From positions 1-9,382 of the forward strand of contig JBJOGS010000035.1 in assembly GCA_046048095.1 (NCBI GenBank): a stretch of DNA of 9,382 nucleotides, written 5' to 3'. The notes below the pieces were generated by a model. It made no database searches and was not told the origin of the DNA. It saw nothing but the letters and a program-made list of their open reading frames with translations. This DNA is from UBA3478 sp046048095 (lineage in GTDB: Bacteria > Bacteroidota > Bacteroidia > Flavobacteriales > Flavobacteriaceae). The position numbers and the translations under genes are program-made. Within the stretch, counting starts at the first letter, position 1, and every line of letters starts with the position of its first letter. Positions 1-7,441 of the stretch are shown piece after piece.

Positions 1-1166
1 ATCCCTAATACCATTCCGATATTGATGGTGAAGTGTATAAACAGTATGGCGAATACTCCGTAGCCATAGATGCGATGAAAGGCTAGTTTTTGACGGTCAG
101 CGAGAATGATCAATCTCAGAAGTAGCCCCACAAATGCCAGGATGACCAGGGCACTGACCACGAATCCCCATTCTTCACCCACTGAACTAAAAATATAATC
201 GGTGTGCTGGGCCGGAACGAAGTCACCCTTGGTACGCGTGCCTTGCAGATAGCCTTTTCCCCACCAACGACCCGAGGCAATCGCTTGTTCAGCTTGATAG
301 GCATTGTAGCCAATGCTTTGTTTTATCTCTAGTAATTTATCGGGGTTGTTTTCAAGGCCAAGCCAAAGCGAGAAGCGATCGCGATGGTGCTGTTTAAATA
401 CCGATTCAAAAACCCAAGGGGTAAGTGCAATGGTAGCTAATTGTACTATTGGAAATAATACGTCAAAAATGATTGGAGGGCGAGATTTCTTGGGGCGTGC
501 TATAAAATACAGTGTGAGCAGGCCAACAGCCGCAATCAGTAGTGCGGTGCGTCCAACGATCAAGGTGAAACTAAAGGCGAGTATAGTGAAGACGACTGCC
601 GCAAGGTAGTATAAAGGAAGCCCTTCTCTGAAGAGTACCAAGAAGAAGGCCATAAACACTAAAGCGCTTCCTGGATCGGGCTGCAGCACAATAAGCACGA
701 TGGGTACGGCGATGATCAGTACGGCATAAAATTGGTGCACACCCAATCTCAGACTGACCCCGGTGTCACTCAAGTATTTTGCCAAGGCCAGGGCCGCCAT
801 TACCTTCATCAGTTCAGAAGGCTGAAAGTTCAGGGGGCCAAAATCGTACCACGAGGTCGATCCGGCGATCGTTCTACCGAAGACAAAGAGTCCTAGAAGT
901 AGGGCGATGCCTATGAGATAGCTGATGCTCGAATAGCGTTTTATGAGGTGGTCATCAATGAAGCTCAACAGAAGGCACGCGACCAGCGAAAGCAGCCCAA
1001 AAAATAGTTGTTTTCCGTGTAGTGTGCCTAAATCGAGCAGCCTGGTTACCCCATCACTCTCGATCGTGGTACTGTAGATGTTGAACCAACCGAAGGTGCT
1101 CAATGCTACAATGAGCAGTAGACTAATAGGGTCTATGCGAAAGAGAAGAAAGCTGCTACCACGCAT
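1..1166 (-). CDS. rodA: RodA, peptidoglycan glycosyltransferase of the elongasome (3' end cut by the window)
   Basis: SEDS-family integral membrane enzyme that polymerises lipid II into glycan strands during cell elongation, working with PBP2. I translated the minus strand from the ATG at 1166 and the frame stays open for all 388 codons to the window edge. Family landmarks are visible: W106 to E118 with FQPSE (residues 114-118, matching the E. coli FQPSE loop), QPDPGSAL at 162-169, GKGYLQGTRTKG after residue 300, and HTDYIF with D323, the position of the essential aspartate (D262 in E. coli). The sequence breaks off in NIGMVLG, so roughly the last 35-40 residues are missing. D323 lies about 60 residues later than in E. 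coli because the region between the QPD motif and the HTD motif is longer. Its start overlaps the end of mrdA by 11 bases (1156-1166), pointing to translational coupling. The hydrophobic segments and motifs make the identity secure. Confidence 0.96.
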   Translation of the reverse strand, partial: MRGSSFLLFRIDPISLLLIVALSTFGWFNIYSTTIESDGVTRLLDLGTLHGKQLFFGLLSLVACLLLSFIDDHLIKRYSSISYLIGIALLLGLFVFGRTIAGSTSWYDFGPLNFQPSELMKVMAALALAKYLSDTGVSLRLGVHQFYAVLIIAVPIVLIVLQPDPGSALVFMAFFLVLFREGLPLYYLAAVVFTILAFSFTLIVGRTALLIAAVGLLTLYFIARPKKSRPPIIFDVLFPIVQLATIALTPWVFESVFKQHHRDRFSLWLGLENNPDKLLEIKQSIGYNAYQAEQAIASGRWWGKGYLQGTRTKGDFVPAQHTDYIFSSVGEEWGFVVSALVILAFVGLLLRLIILADRQKLAFHRIYGYGVFAILFIHFTINIGMVLG

Positions 1167-3030
1167 ACTCGTTGATGGCAAAGGGTTTGCCGCTATAGGG
1201 TTTCGCGTATTCGTATTCAAGGGTGCGCGTGAGCATTCGAGATTCTAGATCCGTTCGGCTGATGTTGCCTTTAAGGTATTTTTCGATCATTAATGAGGCG
1301 ATGTGTCCGGCATAACGCGCTCCGTAATAGCCATTTTCAATATAAATAGCGATTGCTATTTTTGGATCCTCGACGGGTGCAAAGGCCACGAAAACCGAGT
1401 GATCGGTCAGCTGAGTGCGTTTGCCGTCGATTCGGGTGAAGTTCTCTACGGTACCGGTTTTTCCGGCGATGCTAATTCCTTTTACCTGCAAGTTTTTGGC
1501 GGTTCCTTCGGTATAGACTTTCGTCATCCCTTCAATCACTGGATCAAAATATTGTGGTTCAATAGTGGTCTGTCTTTTCTGAGCAAAACGCGGATTGAGA
1601 TCGTCTGCCGGTGTACCCTCAACTGCACGCAGTAAGTGAGGGGTATAAAAGAATCCTCGGTTGGCAATGGCCGCAGTCATATTGGCTAGCTGAAGCGGAG
1701 TGGCTGCAATTTCACCTTGCCCAATCGCATTAGAGATGATATAGGTAGAGGCCCAACGATTTGGCCCATAGGCCCGGTTGTAGTACTCGGTGTCTGGAAT
1801 TCGCCCGGGTCTTCCGGTGGGCAAGTCTACGCCAAGAAATTCTCCGAGGCCAAAACTTTTCATATGTGCTGTCCAACGCTCGTGCGCCTCTGCGGTACTC
1901 TCGAAATTTCGGTAGAACGATCTAAAGGTTTCAGCAAAATAGGCATTACACGAATGATGTATTCCTGAAATTAAATCACGCACGCCGCCACCGCAGTGAC
2001 AACCGCGCTTGTCGCCATAGACGTAAAACCCGTCATAACAGGTCACCGTACTGTTGGGATTGATGATGCCTTCTTGTAACGCAACAAGGGCATTTAAGGC
2101 TTTGAACGGAGACCCCGGAGAGGGTTCTGCAAGTATAGATCGGTCCCAAGTCGGGCGGGCTAGGCTGTCATAATATAGCTCGGTGTAATTTTTTGAGCGC
2201 TGTCTGCCTACCAGTAGGGCTGGATCATAGGTCGGCCCGCTAATCATGCTCAGAATCTCACCTGTAGATGGCTCAATGGCGACAATACCGCCTCGTTTGC
2301 CGTGCATTAAGCGTTCTCCGTACTCTTGAAGTGTTTTGTCGATGGTGAGCTGTAAGTTCTTCCCCATAGTAGGTAGACTGTCGAGTGCACCATCTTGATA
2401 CGATCCAATTTCGCGGTTAAATCGATCTTTTTGAATATAGCGTACCCCTTTTTTTCCTCGAAGTTGGTCTTCGTACTGGCGCTCGATTCCAGTGCGACCG
2501 ATGTTTTCTCCGGCGATGTAATAGGGGATGTCACGAAGATCGTTGACGCTTACCTCACTGATATAACCCAGTACGTTAGCTGAAGCAGTAGTATGGTACG
2601 AGCGGAGCGATTTCTTGCGAATCGAAAACCCTTCAAAACGACGGAGCTTCTCTTGCAGGGTGGCATAACTCTCTTTAGACAGGCTGTTGACGAGTACCGA
2701 CGGTAGGCGACGTGAATAGTTTTCAGCCCGTTTCATGCGCTGTTCGAACAATGCGAGGTCGAGGTCTAGAAGTTCTAAAAGGGCTAAAGTGTCTAAGTTT
2801 TTGACCTCTCTTGGAGTGACCATGACATCGTAAGCAGGCTGATTTGAAACGAGCAGCTGATCATTGCGATCGTAGATGAATCCGCGTTCAGGATAGATGT
2901 ATTCTTTTGTAATTGCCGGATCAGACTCAACCAGTGCTGCTTCTTTAAAGAATAACTGCAGACTAACCAGGCGTGCGATGAAAAGCACACCTACCAGTAG
3001 GACAGAAAACGACATCAAGAAACGAGACAT
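1156..3030 (-). CDS. mrdA: Penicillin-binding protein 2, elongation-specific transpeptidase
   Basis: Class B PBP that cross-links peptidoglycan in the periplasm as RodA's partner. The 624-residue protein has a short cytoplasmic start, one membrane anchor at about residues 4-25, a dimerisation/pedestal region (about 45-220, including ERGFIYDRN at 48-56 and the NIGRTGIERQYE stretch at 176-187), and a transpeptidase domain from about 245. All three catalytic motifs are present: S307-P-F-K310 (nucleophile serine and general base), S360-C-N362, and K524-T-G526. Length is usual for PBP2. The stretch 331-361 contains C331, C344, H345, C346, H358, H359 and C361, close to the SxN motif and possibly metal-binding (see findings). 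The ATG at 3030 lies one base after the mreD stop, and the end overlaps rodA. Being paired with rodA separates it from the division enzyme FtsI, which would sit in the dcw cluster. Confidence 0.97.
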   Translation of the reverse strand: MSRFLMSFSVLLVGVLFIARLVSLQLFFKEAALVESDPAITKEYIYPERGFIYDRNDQLLVSNQPAYDVMVTPREVKNLDTLALLELLDLDLALFEQRMKRAENYSRRLPSVLVNSLSKESYATLQEKLRRFEGFSIRKKSLRSYHTTASANVLGYISEVSVNDLRDIPYYIAGENIGRTGIERQYEDQLRGKKGVRYIQKDRFNREIGSYQDGALDSLPTMGKNLQLTIDKTLQEYGERLMHGKRGGIVAIEPSTGEILSMISGPTYDPALLVGRQRSKNYTELYYDSLARPTWDRSILAEPSPGSPFKALNALVALQEGIINPNSTVTCYDGFYVYGDKRGCHCGGGVRDLISGIHHSCNAYFAETFRSFYRNFESTAEAHERWTAHMKSFGLGEFLGVDLPTGRPGRIPDTEYYNRAYGPNRWASTYIISNAIGQGEIAATPLQLANMTAAIANRGFFYTPHLLRAVEGTPADDLNPRFAQKRQTTIEPQYFDPVIEGMTKVYTEGTAKNLQVKGISIAGKTGTVENFTRIDGKRTQLTDHSVFVAFAPVEDPKIAIAIYIENGYYGARYAGHIASLMIEKYLKGNISRTDLESRMLTRTLEYEYAKPYSGKPFAINEYAW

Positions 3031-3031
3031 C

Positions 3032-3538
3032 TTAACGTTTTTGAGGTGAAAAAAGAATCACAATCATTGCCGCGACTAAAAAGCTGAAAGGCAGATGATA
3101 GGCAGTCTTTTTCAAAATTACAAAAGCCTCACGCACTTCAAAAATCTCAATGCTAAAGAAGAGCAGATGATGAATGAGTACCAAATAAAATAAGTAGAGT
3201 AAGTTTTGTGCTAAGGTGCTATTAAATTGACTATCCGTATGAAAACTGACGCTTGAACCGTAGCTCAGTCTGAGCAATGAGGGGCGTATATACGCTGTAA
3301 CGGTTAGCGCAATGGTATGAAATGCCAAAGTGTCTGAGGCGATGTCGGTGAACAGACCTAGCGCAAAGGCGCCTAGCATCGAGCGCATGATTTCGCGCTG
3401 AATCGGAGTCCAATAAAGAGATAAAACGAGCACCATGGGTGACACGACTCCAAACCAATGGATGTGGTTCAAGATGAATACCTGTACCAAAAAAAGGGCG
3501 AGAAACCGCAGCAGGGCTATGGGGCTAAAATCAGTCAT
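3032..3538 (-). CDS. mreD: MreD, rod-shape-determining membrane protein
   Basis: Small inner-membrane component of the elongasome that works with MreC; no enzymatic activity is known for the family. The 168 residues are mostly hydrophobic, with predicted membrane segments near 8-25, 31-47, 53-66, 72-86, 108-128 and 145-164. The family hallmark is the GLFTDIASDTLAFHT stretch (about 61-75), followed by AYIRP about 10 residues later. Length is typical. The ATG at 3538 sits inside the last codons of mreC, with 8 shared bases reading ATGACTGA, so translation is probably coupled. The stop is separated from the PBP2 start by one base. MreD is weakly conserved, so the assignment rests on the hallmark together with its position between mreC and mrdA. 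Confidence 0.93.
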   Translation of the reverse strand: MTDFSPIALLRFLALFLVQVFILNHIHWFGVVSPMVLVLSLYWTPIQREIMRSMLGAFALGLFTDIASDTLAFHTIALTVTAYIRPSLLRLSYGSSVSFHTDSQFNSTLAQNLLYLFYLVLIHHLLFFSIEIFEVREAFVILKKTAYHLPFSFLVAAMIVILFSPQKR

Positions 3539-4358
3539 TGCTCTGGGGTTCTAGTTTAGTTCGCTCTTCTTTGAATAGGTGGTCAATCACGTACACCTGA
3601 GAGAGGTTAGACATCGTATTGCTAAGGCTTACCTCAATGGTATAGAAACTGCTGTTTGGTGCGATGGCGAATTGGGCGACTTGGCCGATGAGAATTCCTG
3701 GGGCAAAGATGCTTGACATGCCTCCGGTGACGATACTGTCGCCTATTTGTATATCGGCGGTTTTCGGAATATCAAAGAGCTGGCATCGATCAAAGCGCTT
3801 TTTGTTCCACACGAGAGACCCAAAATAATTCGTGCCCTTAATCGAAGCATTGATACGGCTTTCTTCGTGTAAGAGCGAGATGACTGTCGAGAAGTTTTCA
3901 GCGCTCTGTTCGACGATTCCGACGACTCCTTGATCACTAATGACTCCCATGTCTGGCTCAATGCCGTGTCGTTTTCCTTTATTTAGGGTGAGGTAATTGC
4001 GCTCGCGTAGCACACTGTTTTTTACCACTTTAGCTGGTATCACACTGTAAGGTTGAACGGTGTCAATGGGTTGCATGGTTCCGTCAAGAAGCGCTTTTTC
4101 GAATTGTGCTTGATAGAGCGCGGCGCGCAGCGCCGCGTTGTCTTCTTGCAGCTGAAGGTTGCGTTTCTTCAGTGAAAAATAGTCTGTGGTAGATGACTTA
4201 AACTCATGAACGCTTCCGAGAATGCGATTCGATGAACTTAGCCAAATCGCTTTTTGGTGGCCGCTCTGGGTGATGGTGAGGCCAAATCCGATGAGTAGTA
4301 ATAAAACAAGTAGAACTTCAGAACGCCATTTAATAAGCAGAGCGAGAAGTCTAGCCAT
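3531..4358 (-). CDS. mreC: MreC, periplasmic scaffold of the elongasome
   Basis: Bitopic protein that connects MreB filaments with PBP2 and RodA; contact with MreC is thought to activate PBP2. The 275 residues show a short cytoplasmic N-terminus, one membrane segment at about 13-30, a helical coiled-coil-like stretch at about 45-92 rich in L, E, Q and A, and the C-terminal beta-barrel domain at about 104-262. Typical pieces of that domain are NYLTLNKGKRHGI (121-133), GVISDQGVVGIV (138-149), GSLVW (180-184) and GDSIVTGGMSSIFAPGILIG (206-225). A hydrophilic tail of about 15 residues follows. Its ATG shares one A with the mreB stop (TAATG), and its end overlaps mreD by 8 bases. Length is normal for the family. 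An 8-bp GC-only inverted repeat falls in the coiled-coil coding part (see findings). Confidence 0.96.
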   Translation of the reverse strand: MARLLALLIKWRSEVLLVLLLLIGFGLTITQSGHQKAIWLSSSNRILGSVHEFKSSTTDYFSLKKRNLQLQEDNAALRAALYQAQFEKALLDGTMQPIDTVQPYSVIPAKVVKNSVLRERNYLTLNKGKRHGIEPDMGVISDQGVVGIVEQSAENFSTVISLLHEESRINASIKGTNYFGSLVWNKKRFDRCQLFDIPKTADIQIGDSIVTGGMSSIFAPGILIGQVAQFAIAPNSSFYTIEVSLSNTMSNLSQVYVIDHLFKEERTKLEPQSND

Positions 4359-5386
4359 TATTGAATCAGGACGGTTTTATAGACCTCTAAATGCTTTAAC
4401 GCAATACCTGTTCCGCGTACTACGGCACGAAGCGGGTCTTCGGCAATGTATACCGGAAGGTCGGTTTTTGCAGATAGGCGTTGATCGAGGCCACGCAGCA
4501 TGGCCCCTCCGCCTGCGAGGTATATTCCTGAATTATAAATATCCGAGGCGAGCTCAGGTGGGGTTTGAGAGAGGGTTTCCATAACCGCTTCTTCAATACG
4601 CACAATCGATTTATCTAGTGCTTTGGCCACTTCTTTAAAGCTTACTACAATTTGTTTGGGCTTTCCAGAAAGTAGGTCACGGCCTTGAATCTCTAGATTT
4701 TCTGGTGGGTTGTCGAGCTCATCGGTAGCCGATCCACACTCAATTTTAATGCGTTCAGCCGTGCGCTCTCCGATGAAGAGGTTGTGCTGGGTGCGCATAT
4801 AATTGATGATATCGTTGGTAAACACGTCTCCGGCGATCTTGACTGAGCGGTCAACGACGATTCCGCCGAGGGCAATGACTGCGATTTCGGTGGTACCCCC
4901 TCCAATATCTACGATCATATTGCCCTTGGGTTTCATGATGTCGAGGCCGATACCGATGGCGGCGGCCATGGGTTCGTGTATGAGGTATACTTCTTTACCA
5001 TTTACGCGTTCGGCAGATTCTTTCACTGCACGCATCTCTACTTCGGTGATCCCAGAGGGAATGCACACCACCATGCGCAACGAAGGCGGAAAGAGTTTTT
5101 TCTGTAAGGCCGGAACACTTTTGATAAGCATTCCGATCATTTTCTCAGAGGCATCAAAGTCGGCAATAACTCCGTCTTTCAGTGGCCTAATGGTTTTGAT
5201 ATTCTCATGCGTTTTTCCTTGCATGAGATTGGCCTCTTGCCCTACGGCTACAATTTTTCCGGACATGCGATCGCGCGCGACAATAGAAGGACTATCTACC
5301 ACTACTTTGCCGTTGTGAATGATCAAGGTGTTCGCTGTTCCGAGGTCAATCGCAATTTCTTCGGTCAAAAAATCAAAAAAGGCCAT
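4358..5386 (-). CDS. mreB: MreB, actin-like cell-shape protein
   Basis: ATP-binding bacterial actin that forms membrane-associated filaments and guides lateral wall synthesis. The 342-residue protein has the full actin-fold signature: phosphate-1 loop DLGTANT (14-20), the EPMAAAIG helix with E138 at the position of the hydrolytic glutamate, phosphate-2 loop DIGGGTTE (160-167), and the adenosine motif AGGGAMLRGL (291-300). The N-terminal MAFFDFLTEE is hydrophobic and could help membrane contact. Length and motifs are ordinary and no key residue is missing. It is the first gene of the tightly packed elongasome cluster. A 36-base spacer separates it from purH upstream, and that spacer holds a palindrome and only weak promoter matches. 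The ATG at 5386 gives the standard N-terminus of the family. Confidence 0.98.
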   Translation of the reverse strand: MAFFDFLTEEIAIDLGTANTLIIHNGKVVVDSPSIVARDRMSGKIVAVGQEANLMQGKTHENIKTIRPLKDGVIADFDASEKMIGMLIKSVPALQKKLFPPSLRMVVCIPSGITEVEMRAVKESAERVNGKEVYLIHEPMAAAIGIGLDIMKPKGNMIVDIGGGTTEIAVIALGGIVVDRSVKIAGDVFTNDIINYMRTQHNLFIGERTAERIKIECGSATDELDNPPENLEIQGRDLLSGKPKQIVVSFKEVAKALDKSIVRIEEAVMETLSQTPPELASDIYNSGIYLAGGGAMLRGLDQRLSAKTDLPVYIAEDPLRAVVRGTGIALKHLEVYKTVLIQ

Positions 5387-5401
5387 AATCTTTGAGACTG
5401 A

Positions 5402-5417
5402 GTGCTTTCGAAAGTAC
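5402..5417. promoter_or_regulatory. Near-perfect inverted repeat in the purH-mreB spacer, possible operator or promoter part
   Basis: The core CTTTCGAAAG (5405-5414) is a perfect 10-bp palindrome. Allowing one mismatched pair (5404/5415), it extends to 16 bp. There is no loop, so it looks more like a site for a dimeric DNA-binding protein than a hairpin. On the minus strand, 5416-5409 reads TACTTTCG, one base off the Bacteroidota -7 consensus TAnnTTTG, about 20 bases before the mreB start. I see no good -33 TTTG partner. A chance palindrome is possible. Confidence 0.25.
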
Positions 5418-5422
5418 GAAAA

Positions 5423-6955
5423 TTAATGTTTGAAATGACGGGTTCCGGTCATCACCATAGCCATAGACGACTGATCACAGTAGGCGATGCTTAGCTCGTC
5501 TTTGATCGACCCGCCGGGTTGAATAACGGCTTTGATTCCTGCCAAGTCTGCGATTTCTACGCAGTCTGGAAACGGAAAGAAGGCATCTGAAGCCATCACT
5601 GCCCCTTCAAGGTCAAAGTCGAACTGCTTGGCTTTGTGAATGGCCTGGTTCAATGCGTCGACTCTTGAGGTTTGTCCGGTGCCGCTTGCCAATAGCTGCT
5701 TGTTCTTGGCTAGAACAATGGTATTCGACTTGGTGTGTTTGCAAATTTTTGAGGCAAAAAGCAGGTCTTCAATTTGCTCAGACGTTGGGGCCACTTTGGT
5801 TACGGTTTTCAGATCGGCGACTTGGTCAGTTTTCAAGTCTCGTTCTTGCACGAGCTGTCCATTTAGGGCGGTGCGCACTTGCATCTTAGGAAGATTCCAA
5901 TGCTTCTGAATCAGAAGAATGCGATTTTTCTTCTCACTGAGTAGTGTGACCGCTTCAGGCTCAAACGCCGGAGCGATGACGACCTCACAAAACAGACTTG
6001 AAATTTCTTGGGCCGTGGCCAGATCTATGGTTCGATTAGCAATGAGTACTCCGCCAAAAGCGGATACCGGATCGGCTGCAAGCGCCGCTTTATAGGCCTC
6101 GACCAGTTGCGCTCTAGAAGCAATCCCGCAGGCGTTATTGTGTTTTAGAATGGCAAAGGTAGGCGCATCTTCAACAAATTCGCTCATTAGCGTCACCGCG
6201 GCATCGACATCGAGCAGGTTGTTGTAAGAGAGTTCTTTGCCGTTCAGCTGCGTGAATAGCGCATCGAAGTCACCATAGAAGTATCCTTGCTGGTGCGGAT
6301 TTTCTCCGTAGCGCAGTGCCCGCCCAGTAGACTCACTTAAGCGCAAGACATCAAAATGCTGATCTTTGTTGAAGTAGTTAAAAATGGCCGTGTCATAATG
6401 CGATGAGGTGGCAAAGGCTTGGGTAGCGAATCGCTTGCGGTCTTCGAGGTCGGTTTGTCCGTTTTTGGCCTCAAGTAGCTCAAGTAAAGGGCCGTACCCG
6501 TCTTGGGTAGCGACGCAAAGCACGTCTTGATAGTTTTTGGCAGCAGCGCGGATGAGTGAGATGCCTCCAATGTCAATTTTCTCAATGATGGCCGATTCAG
6601 AAGCGTCTTCAGCCACCGTTTTTTCAAAAGGATACAGATCAACTATCACCAAGTCGAGTGATGGAATGGCGTACTCTTTGAGTGTTTGCTGATCTTCTTC
6701 GAGCGACCTGCGGTTGAGAATCCCTCCGAAGATTTTTGGATGTAAGGTTTTGACTCGTCCGCCTAAAATAGAGGGGTACTGCGTCAAGCTTTCTACAGGG
6801 ACCACCTCAATACCAAGGTTGTTAATGAAGGTCTCAGTGCCCCCTGTAGAGTACAGGGTGACTCCTAATTCGTGTAGTTTGCGTACAATGGGCTCTAATC
6901 CTTCTTTGTGAAAGACTGAAATCAAGGCCGATTTGAGGGGTCGAGAGGCATTCAT
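5423..6955 (-). CDS. purH: PurH, bifunctional AICAR transformylase / IMP cyclohydrolase
   Basis: Cytosolic enzyme for the last two steps of de novo purine synthesis: formylation of AICAR with 10-formyl-THF, then ring closure of FAICAR to IMP. The 510 residues split into an N-terminal MGS-like cyclohydrolase domain (about 6-150, with ALISVFHKEG, LYSTGGT and GGRVKTLHPKIFGG) and a C-terminal transformylase domain (about 200-510). In the latter, RYGENPHQ (215-222), SYNNLLDVDAA (243-253), the catalytic K271-H272 pair in KHNNACG, SAFGG (298-302), SRVDAL (430-435), SDAFFPFPD (456-464) and QPGGS (479-483) are all conserved. Length is close to the usual 510-530. Spacers of 36 bases separate it from the reductase-like gene upstream and mreB downstream, on the same strand and without terminators. 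The upstream spacer (6956-6991) is very A/T rich and may hold a weak promoter (TATTTTTA), but no clear one. Confidence 0.98.
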   Translation of the reverse strand: MNASRPLKSALISVFHKEGLEPIVRKLHELGVTLYSTGGTETFINNLGIEVVPVESLTQYPSILGGRVKTLHPKIFGGILNRRSLEEDQQTLKEYAIPSLDLVIVDLYPFEKTVAEDASESAIIEKIDIGGISLIRAAAKNYQDVLCVATQDGYGPLLELLEAKNGQTDLEDRKRFATQAFATSSHYDTAIFNYFNKDQHFDVLRLSESTGRALRYGENPHQQGYFYGDFDALFTQLNGKELSYNNLLDVDAAVTLMSEFVEDAPTFAILKHNNACGIASRAQLVEAYKAALAADPVSAFGGVLIANRTIDLATAQEISSLFCEVVIAPAFEPEAVTLLSEKKNRILLIQKHWNLPKMQVRTALNGQLVQERDLKTDQVADLKTVTKVAPTSEQIEDLLFASKICKHTKSNTIVLAKNKQLLASGTGQTSRVDALNQAIHKAKQFDFDLEGAVMASDAFFPFPDCVEIADLAGIKAVIQPGGSIKDELSIAYCDQSSMAMVMTGTRHFKH

Positions 6956-6991
6956 AGGCGGATATAAAAAATAAAAATAGTGTTTTGAGTC

Positions 6992-7441
6992 TTAAACGAT
7001 TTCGGCAACCAATGCATTGACATGCTCTAGTAGTGCCACATCTTCATCAGTAAAGGGGTCTAGGGTATGAGAATCGATATCGATCTGGCCAATGTTCTGA
7101 CCGTTTTTGAAGAGTGGAATCACAATTTCTGACTTGACATGCAAGCTGCAGGCGATATAATTGTCTTGTGCTTTGACATCAGGAACAATAAAGTTTTGAT
7201 TGCTCTCGGCCACTTGCCCACAAATTCCTTTGCCGAAGGGTATCGTCGTGTGATCTGTCGGCTCTCCGGCGAATGCTTTTAAGTGTAAGGTGCGGGTGGC
7301 GGAGTCGTGAAAGTAAAATCCGACCCAATCGTAGTGATTCACGCTGCTGCGGAGTAATTCACATACCTGCTCGAGGCGTTCGCCCACTGAAAGGGCCTCA
7401 TTAGAGAGGATTGCGCTAAGTGGTTTTTTGAGTTCTTGCAT
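6992..7441 (-). CDS. GAF-domain protein of the free methionine-(R)-sulfoxide reductase (fRMsr/MsrC) family, one family cysteine replaced
   Basis: The family reduces free L-methionine-(R)-sulfoxide in the cytosol. The whole protein (149 residues from the chosen start) is one GAF domain. Counting from the alternative TTG start at 7465 (subtract 8 for the ATG start), I see W47-V-G-F-Y51, GKGICG with C82, YIAC with C106, SEIVIPL with E113, and D129/D131 in QIDIDS. These correspond to the E. coli substrate-pocket residues and to cysteines 94 and 118, with matching spacing (24 between the cysteines, 7 from C106 to E113, 23 from C106 to D129). The position of E. coli C84 is H72, so one of the three redox cysteines is absent. 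I chose the ATG at 7441 because the TTG at 7465 lies within a promoter-like TATTTTTG, and the family normally starts near MQELKK. Activity is therefore uncertain: reductase with another resolving thiol, or a ligand-binding GAF protein. Confidence 0.85.
   Translation of the reverse strand: MQELKKPLSAILSNEALSVGERLEQVCELLRSSVNHYDWVGFYFHDSATRTLHLKAFAGEPTDHTTIPFGKGICGQVAESNQNFIVPDVKAQDNYIACSLHVKSEIVIPLFKNGQNIGQIDIDSHTLDPFTDEDVALLEHVNALVAEIV

Noticed and set aside
313..609. 98-codon plus-strand open frame within rodA
   Set aside because: The minus strand encodes RodA without interruption here, so this is a shadow frame.
4222..4584. 120-codon plus-strand open frame across the mreC/mreB junction
   Set aside because: Antisense to two well-supported genes, with low-complexity Arg-rich translation and no family resemblance.
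4803..5318. 171-codon open frame on the plus strand opposite mreB
   Set aside because: It lies wholly antisense to a strongly conserved gene; its protein is Ser/Thr/Pro/Ile rich with no recognisable motif, as expected from the mirror of mreB codons.
6956..6991. A/T-rich spacer upstream of purH as a purine riboswitch or separate promoter
   Set aside because: 36 bases are too short for a riboswitch aptamer, and the closest -7 match (TATTTTTA) lacks the final G and a suitable -33 partner.
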